Below the pieces are notes generated by a model that was given only the letters and a program-made list of their open reading frames with translations, was not told the DNA's origin and searched no databases. Both the position numbers and the translations under genes were made by a program. Shown here piece after piece: positions 5,653 to 7,396 of a stretch of DNA of 7,396 nucleotides; position 1 is the stretch's first letter; each line of letters opens with the position of its first letter. The stretch is taken from NCBI GenBank assembly GCA_947304085.1, contig CAMZAC010000027.1:1-7396 (forward strand). Direction: 5' to 3'. The DNA is from an uncultured Alphaproteobacteria bacterium (GTDB lineage Bacteria > Pseudomonadota > Alphaproteobacteria > Rs-D84).

Positions 5653-6870
5653 TTATTCGTATCTTAGACTGTCAATTGGGTTTAATTTTGCTGCCTTAAT
5701 TGCGGGCATAACCCCAGAAGACAACCCAACAACGATTGCGACTGTCACAGACAAAATTACGGGCCAAATACTGAACGGAACATCATAATGTAATATGAAA
5801 CGACCGACCCCTTGAGATAATCCAACCCCAAAAACTAATCCGATCATAGACCCAATAAAAGATATTAAAACAGATTCGGATAAAAACTGAATAATTATAA
5901 CACGTTCACGTGCACCAATAGCTTTGCGAACACCGATTTCGCGTGTACGTTCTGCTACAGATACCAACATCATATTCATAATACCAATTGAACCAACAAG
6001 TAAAGACACCGCCGCAATCGCAACCAAAAGTAATTTTATATACCCAGTCACATTATTCATTGTATCCAAAATTTGTTTCATATCCGTCACTTGAAAATCA
6101 TTTTCGTCTCCGTCTTTTAATTTATGTCTTTGACGAAGAAGAGCTGTTATTTGGTCTGTTGCAACTGCATTGTCTGCATCTTGATATAATTTCAAAATTA
6201 TCATTGATACAGATTCCGGAAAACGCGAACCTTGTAATCTTTTTTTCAATGTTGTTATTGGTATAACAACCATATCATCTTGAGATCCCATAAAAGAATC
6301 ACCACGTTCTTTCGTCATCCCAACAACAACAAAAGCTGTATTTTGAATACGAATTATTTCGCCAACTGGGTTTTCTGGCATATTTAATTCTTTTGCTGTT
6401 TTTGGTCCTATAACCGCATATGTAGCCGCATTTCTTACCGCTGAATCATCAAAAAAAGTTCCATATTCAATCTCTACATTTTGAACAGCCCCATAATTCG
6501 GGTTTACCCCCACCAAAGACGTAGACCAGTTTTGATTTCCATAAATAACCTGTGCCATAGAACTCTGTGATGGGGTGACACCAGCAACATCTGGTAATTT
6601 ACCAATATGTTCTGCATCACTTATAGTCAATGTTTGACGATTCCCCATTCTGACTCCCCCAGTACGAGCCATCCCTGCACGAATTACGATTGTGTTTGTT
6701 CCCAATGATGAAAATTGCTCTGCAATAGATAACTGGACAGTTTCGCCAACCGCAACCATTATCACAACGGCCATAACGCCAATAATAATACCAAGAACCG
6801 TCAGAAATGAACGCAATTTGTTTCCGCTTATTGACAACCAAGATTCCTTCAATATATCGTTCAGAGTCAT
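5653..6870 (-). CDS. MacB-type ABC transporter permease (FtsX-like)
   Basis: The 405-residue inner-membrane protein has the MacB layout: one N-terminal membrane helix (about 23-43, after NKLRSFLTVLGIIIG), a large periplasmic domain (about 45-275), then three helices (about 278-302, 330-355 and 369-388). Family motifs include ESWLSISGNKLRSFLT (9-24), GIMNMMLVSVAERTREIGVR (296-315, at the limit of helix two and the coupling loop), KAIGA (316-320) and the end AAKLNPIDSLRYE. MacB-type exporters use ATP to drive periplasmic shape changes and move lipopeptides, peptides, toxins or macrolides, usually with a MacA-like adaptor and an outer-membrane channel. The substrate cannot be read from sequence. 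An in-frame TAA at 6876-6874 lies just before the ATG at 6870, so the start is well bounded; AAAGG lies 9 nt upstream of the ATG. Its ATPase partner is encoded directly upstream. LolC/E is less likely given the helix layout and ending. Confidence 0.92.
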   Translation of the reverse strand: MTLNDILKESWLSISGNKLRSFLTVLGIIIGVMAVVIMVAVGETVQLSIAEQFSSLGTNTIVIRAGMARTGGVRMGNRQTLTISDAEHIGKLPDVAGVTPSQSSMAQVIYGNQNWSTSLVGVNPNYGAVQNVEIEYGTFFDDSAVRNAATYAVIGPKTAKELNMPENPVGEIIRIQNTAFVVVGMTKERGDSFMGSQDDMVVIPITTLKKRLQGSRFPESVSMIILKLYQDADNAVATDQITALLRQRHKLKDGDENDFQVTDMKQILDTMNNVTGYIKLLLVAIAAVSLLVGSIGIMNMMLVSVAERTREIGVRKAIGARERVIIIQFLSESVLISFIGSMIGLVFGVGLSQGVGRFILHYDVPFSIWPVILSVTVAIVVGLSSGVMPAIKAAKLNPIDSLRYE

Positions 6871-6938
6871 TTTTTACGGCCTTTTTCTGCTTTTAACAAT
6901 GTTTGTTCGCTTTTTGGCACAGGATTAGTTGTAATAGA
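6867..6938 (-). other. Intercistronic stretch that is open in the ATPase frame up to an ATGA overlap with the permease
   Basis: After the ATPase stop TAA (6941-6939), the same frame stays open for 23 codons and ends at TGA (6869-6867), which overlaps the permease ATG as ATGA. The would-be tail is lysine-rich and ends in KAEKGRKK. It may be a former C-terminal end of the ATPase cut off by a point mutation, or plain leader sequence. It also carries the permease ribosome site. About one in seven random stretches of this length and base content would be open by chance, so support is weak. Confidence 0.3.
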
Positions 6939-7396
6939 TTATTTACAATTAGTAACAGGTCCATCAAAAACAATTCGCCCATCGTATATATGAATAATTC
7001 TGTCGGCATAGCTGGCAATTTCAAATTCGTGTGTAATCATTATGATTGTTATACCCATATCTTTGTTTAATTTTTTAAAGAACCGCAAAATTTCATTTCC
7101 CATCTTGGAATCTAACGCACCCGTTGGTTCGTCCGCCAGAATCAATTTTGGATTGCCAGCTAATGCGCGTGCAATTGCAACACGTTGTTTCATTCCACCA
7201 GATAATTGTGTTGGAAAATATGTTTCAAAATTTTCCAGATTAACTAGTTTTAACATTTCTCGTGCCCGGCGGATTCTTTCATCCATAGGCAAACCACGAT
7301 ACATCAACGGCAACATAACATTGTCTAAAATTGTCCGCTTTGGTAATAGATTAAAATTCTGAAAAACAAACCCAATATATTCATTACGAATCACAG
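6939..7396 (-). CDS. MacB/LolD-type ABC transporter ATPase (3' part, N-terminus beyond window)
   Basis: The last 151 codons are visible, after two bases of a preceding codon. They contain the Q-loop (IGFVFQNFNLLP), the signature LSGGMKQRVAIARAL, Walker B LILADEPTG, D-loop ALDS and the switch histidine in MITHE, ending after YDGRIVFDG. These are the marks of the ATPase subunits that pair with MacB-, FtsX- or LolCDE-type permeases, and the next gene is a MacB-type permease, so it should energise that exporter at the inner membrane face. Walker A and the true start lie to the right of the window, where a MacA-like adaptor gene could also be expected. The GTG at 7394 is not taken as the start, because the Q-loop normally lies some 80 residues into the protein. 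The stop at 6941-6939 is followed by an open in-frame tail, described separately. Confidence 0.93.
   Translation of the reverse strand, partial: VIRNEYIGFVFQNFNLLPKRTILDNVMLPLMYRGLPMDERIRRAREMLKLVNLENFETYFPTQLSGGMKQRVAIARALAGNPKLILADEPTGALDSKMGNEILRFFKKLNKDMGITIIMITHEFEIASYADRIIHIYDGRIVFDGPVTNCK

Noticed and set aside
7042..7362. Plus-strand ORF of 106 codons over the ABC ATPase
   Set aside because: It is antisense to the signature and Walker B motifs and has no independent support.
1..7396. Mobile elements, CRISPR arrays, tRNA or rRNA genes, or a defence island
   Set aside because: No transposase or integrase motifs, direct repeat arrays, tRNA-like cloverleaf or rRNA stretches were seen; all space is accounted for by housekeeping and transport genes.

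Overview
The window is AT-rich and gene-dense. It reads as chromosomal core sequence from a Gram-negative bacterium, most likely an alphaproteobacterium. The evidence is a Pal lipoprotein with the GNCDERG form of its OmpA-like motif, a MutS with the GPNMAGKST Walker A and a ...STFMVEMVE... block, and a family-4-like uracil-DNA glycosylase with an alphaproteobacterial-type N-terminal helix (AGVRWELVE). All seven stop codons of the genes whose ends lie in the window are TAA, and A/T-ending codons are preferred. Together with broken classical gene neighbourhoods, this suggests a lineage with a drifted, possibly reduced genome. I cannot name an order or genus with confidence.

Layout. Bases 1-236 (minus) hold the first 78 codons of pal, cut by the window edge. 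A 74-nt divergent intergenic region separates it from a plus-strand run. That run contains a uracil-DNA glycosylase-like gene (311-1060), then infC (1103-1645), which starts with the rare codon ATT and ends at an intrinsic terminator (1650-1671). Next come xseB (1741-1944), mutS (1946-4450), truB (4453-5325) and rpsO (5340-5612), packed with gaps of 1, 2 and 14 nt, so they look like one operon. A strong two-way terminator (5616-5644) closes it. From the other side, a MacB-type ABC exporter is transcribed towards it on the minus strand: the ATPase subunit (6939-7396, start beyond the window) followed by the permease (5653-6870).

How the genes fit together. Three genes concern DNA repair: the glycosylase-like protein (uracil removal if active), XseB (small subunit of exonuclease VII, one of the exonucleases that excise in mismatch repair in E. 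coli) and MutS (mismatch recognition). Three concern translation: IF-3, TruB (tRNA pseudouridine 55) and ribosomal protein S15. The xseB-mutS-truB-rpsO order joins repair and translation in one transcript. Pal and the MacB-like exporter are envelope functions.

I do not see a new defence system, mobile element, CRISPR array or RNA gene. The points most worth a second look are the glycosylase whose active-site and iron-sulfur motifs are degenerate, the ATT-started infC with a divergent C-terminal domain, the MutS that ends right at its clamp-binding motif, an 11-bp inverted repeat over the xseB promoter, and an open in-frame tail behind the ABC ATPase stop codon that ends in an ATGA overlap with the permease. 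No gene-free stretch exceeds 300 bases.
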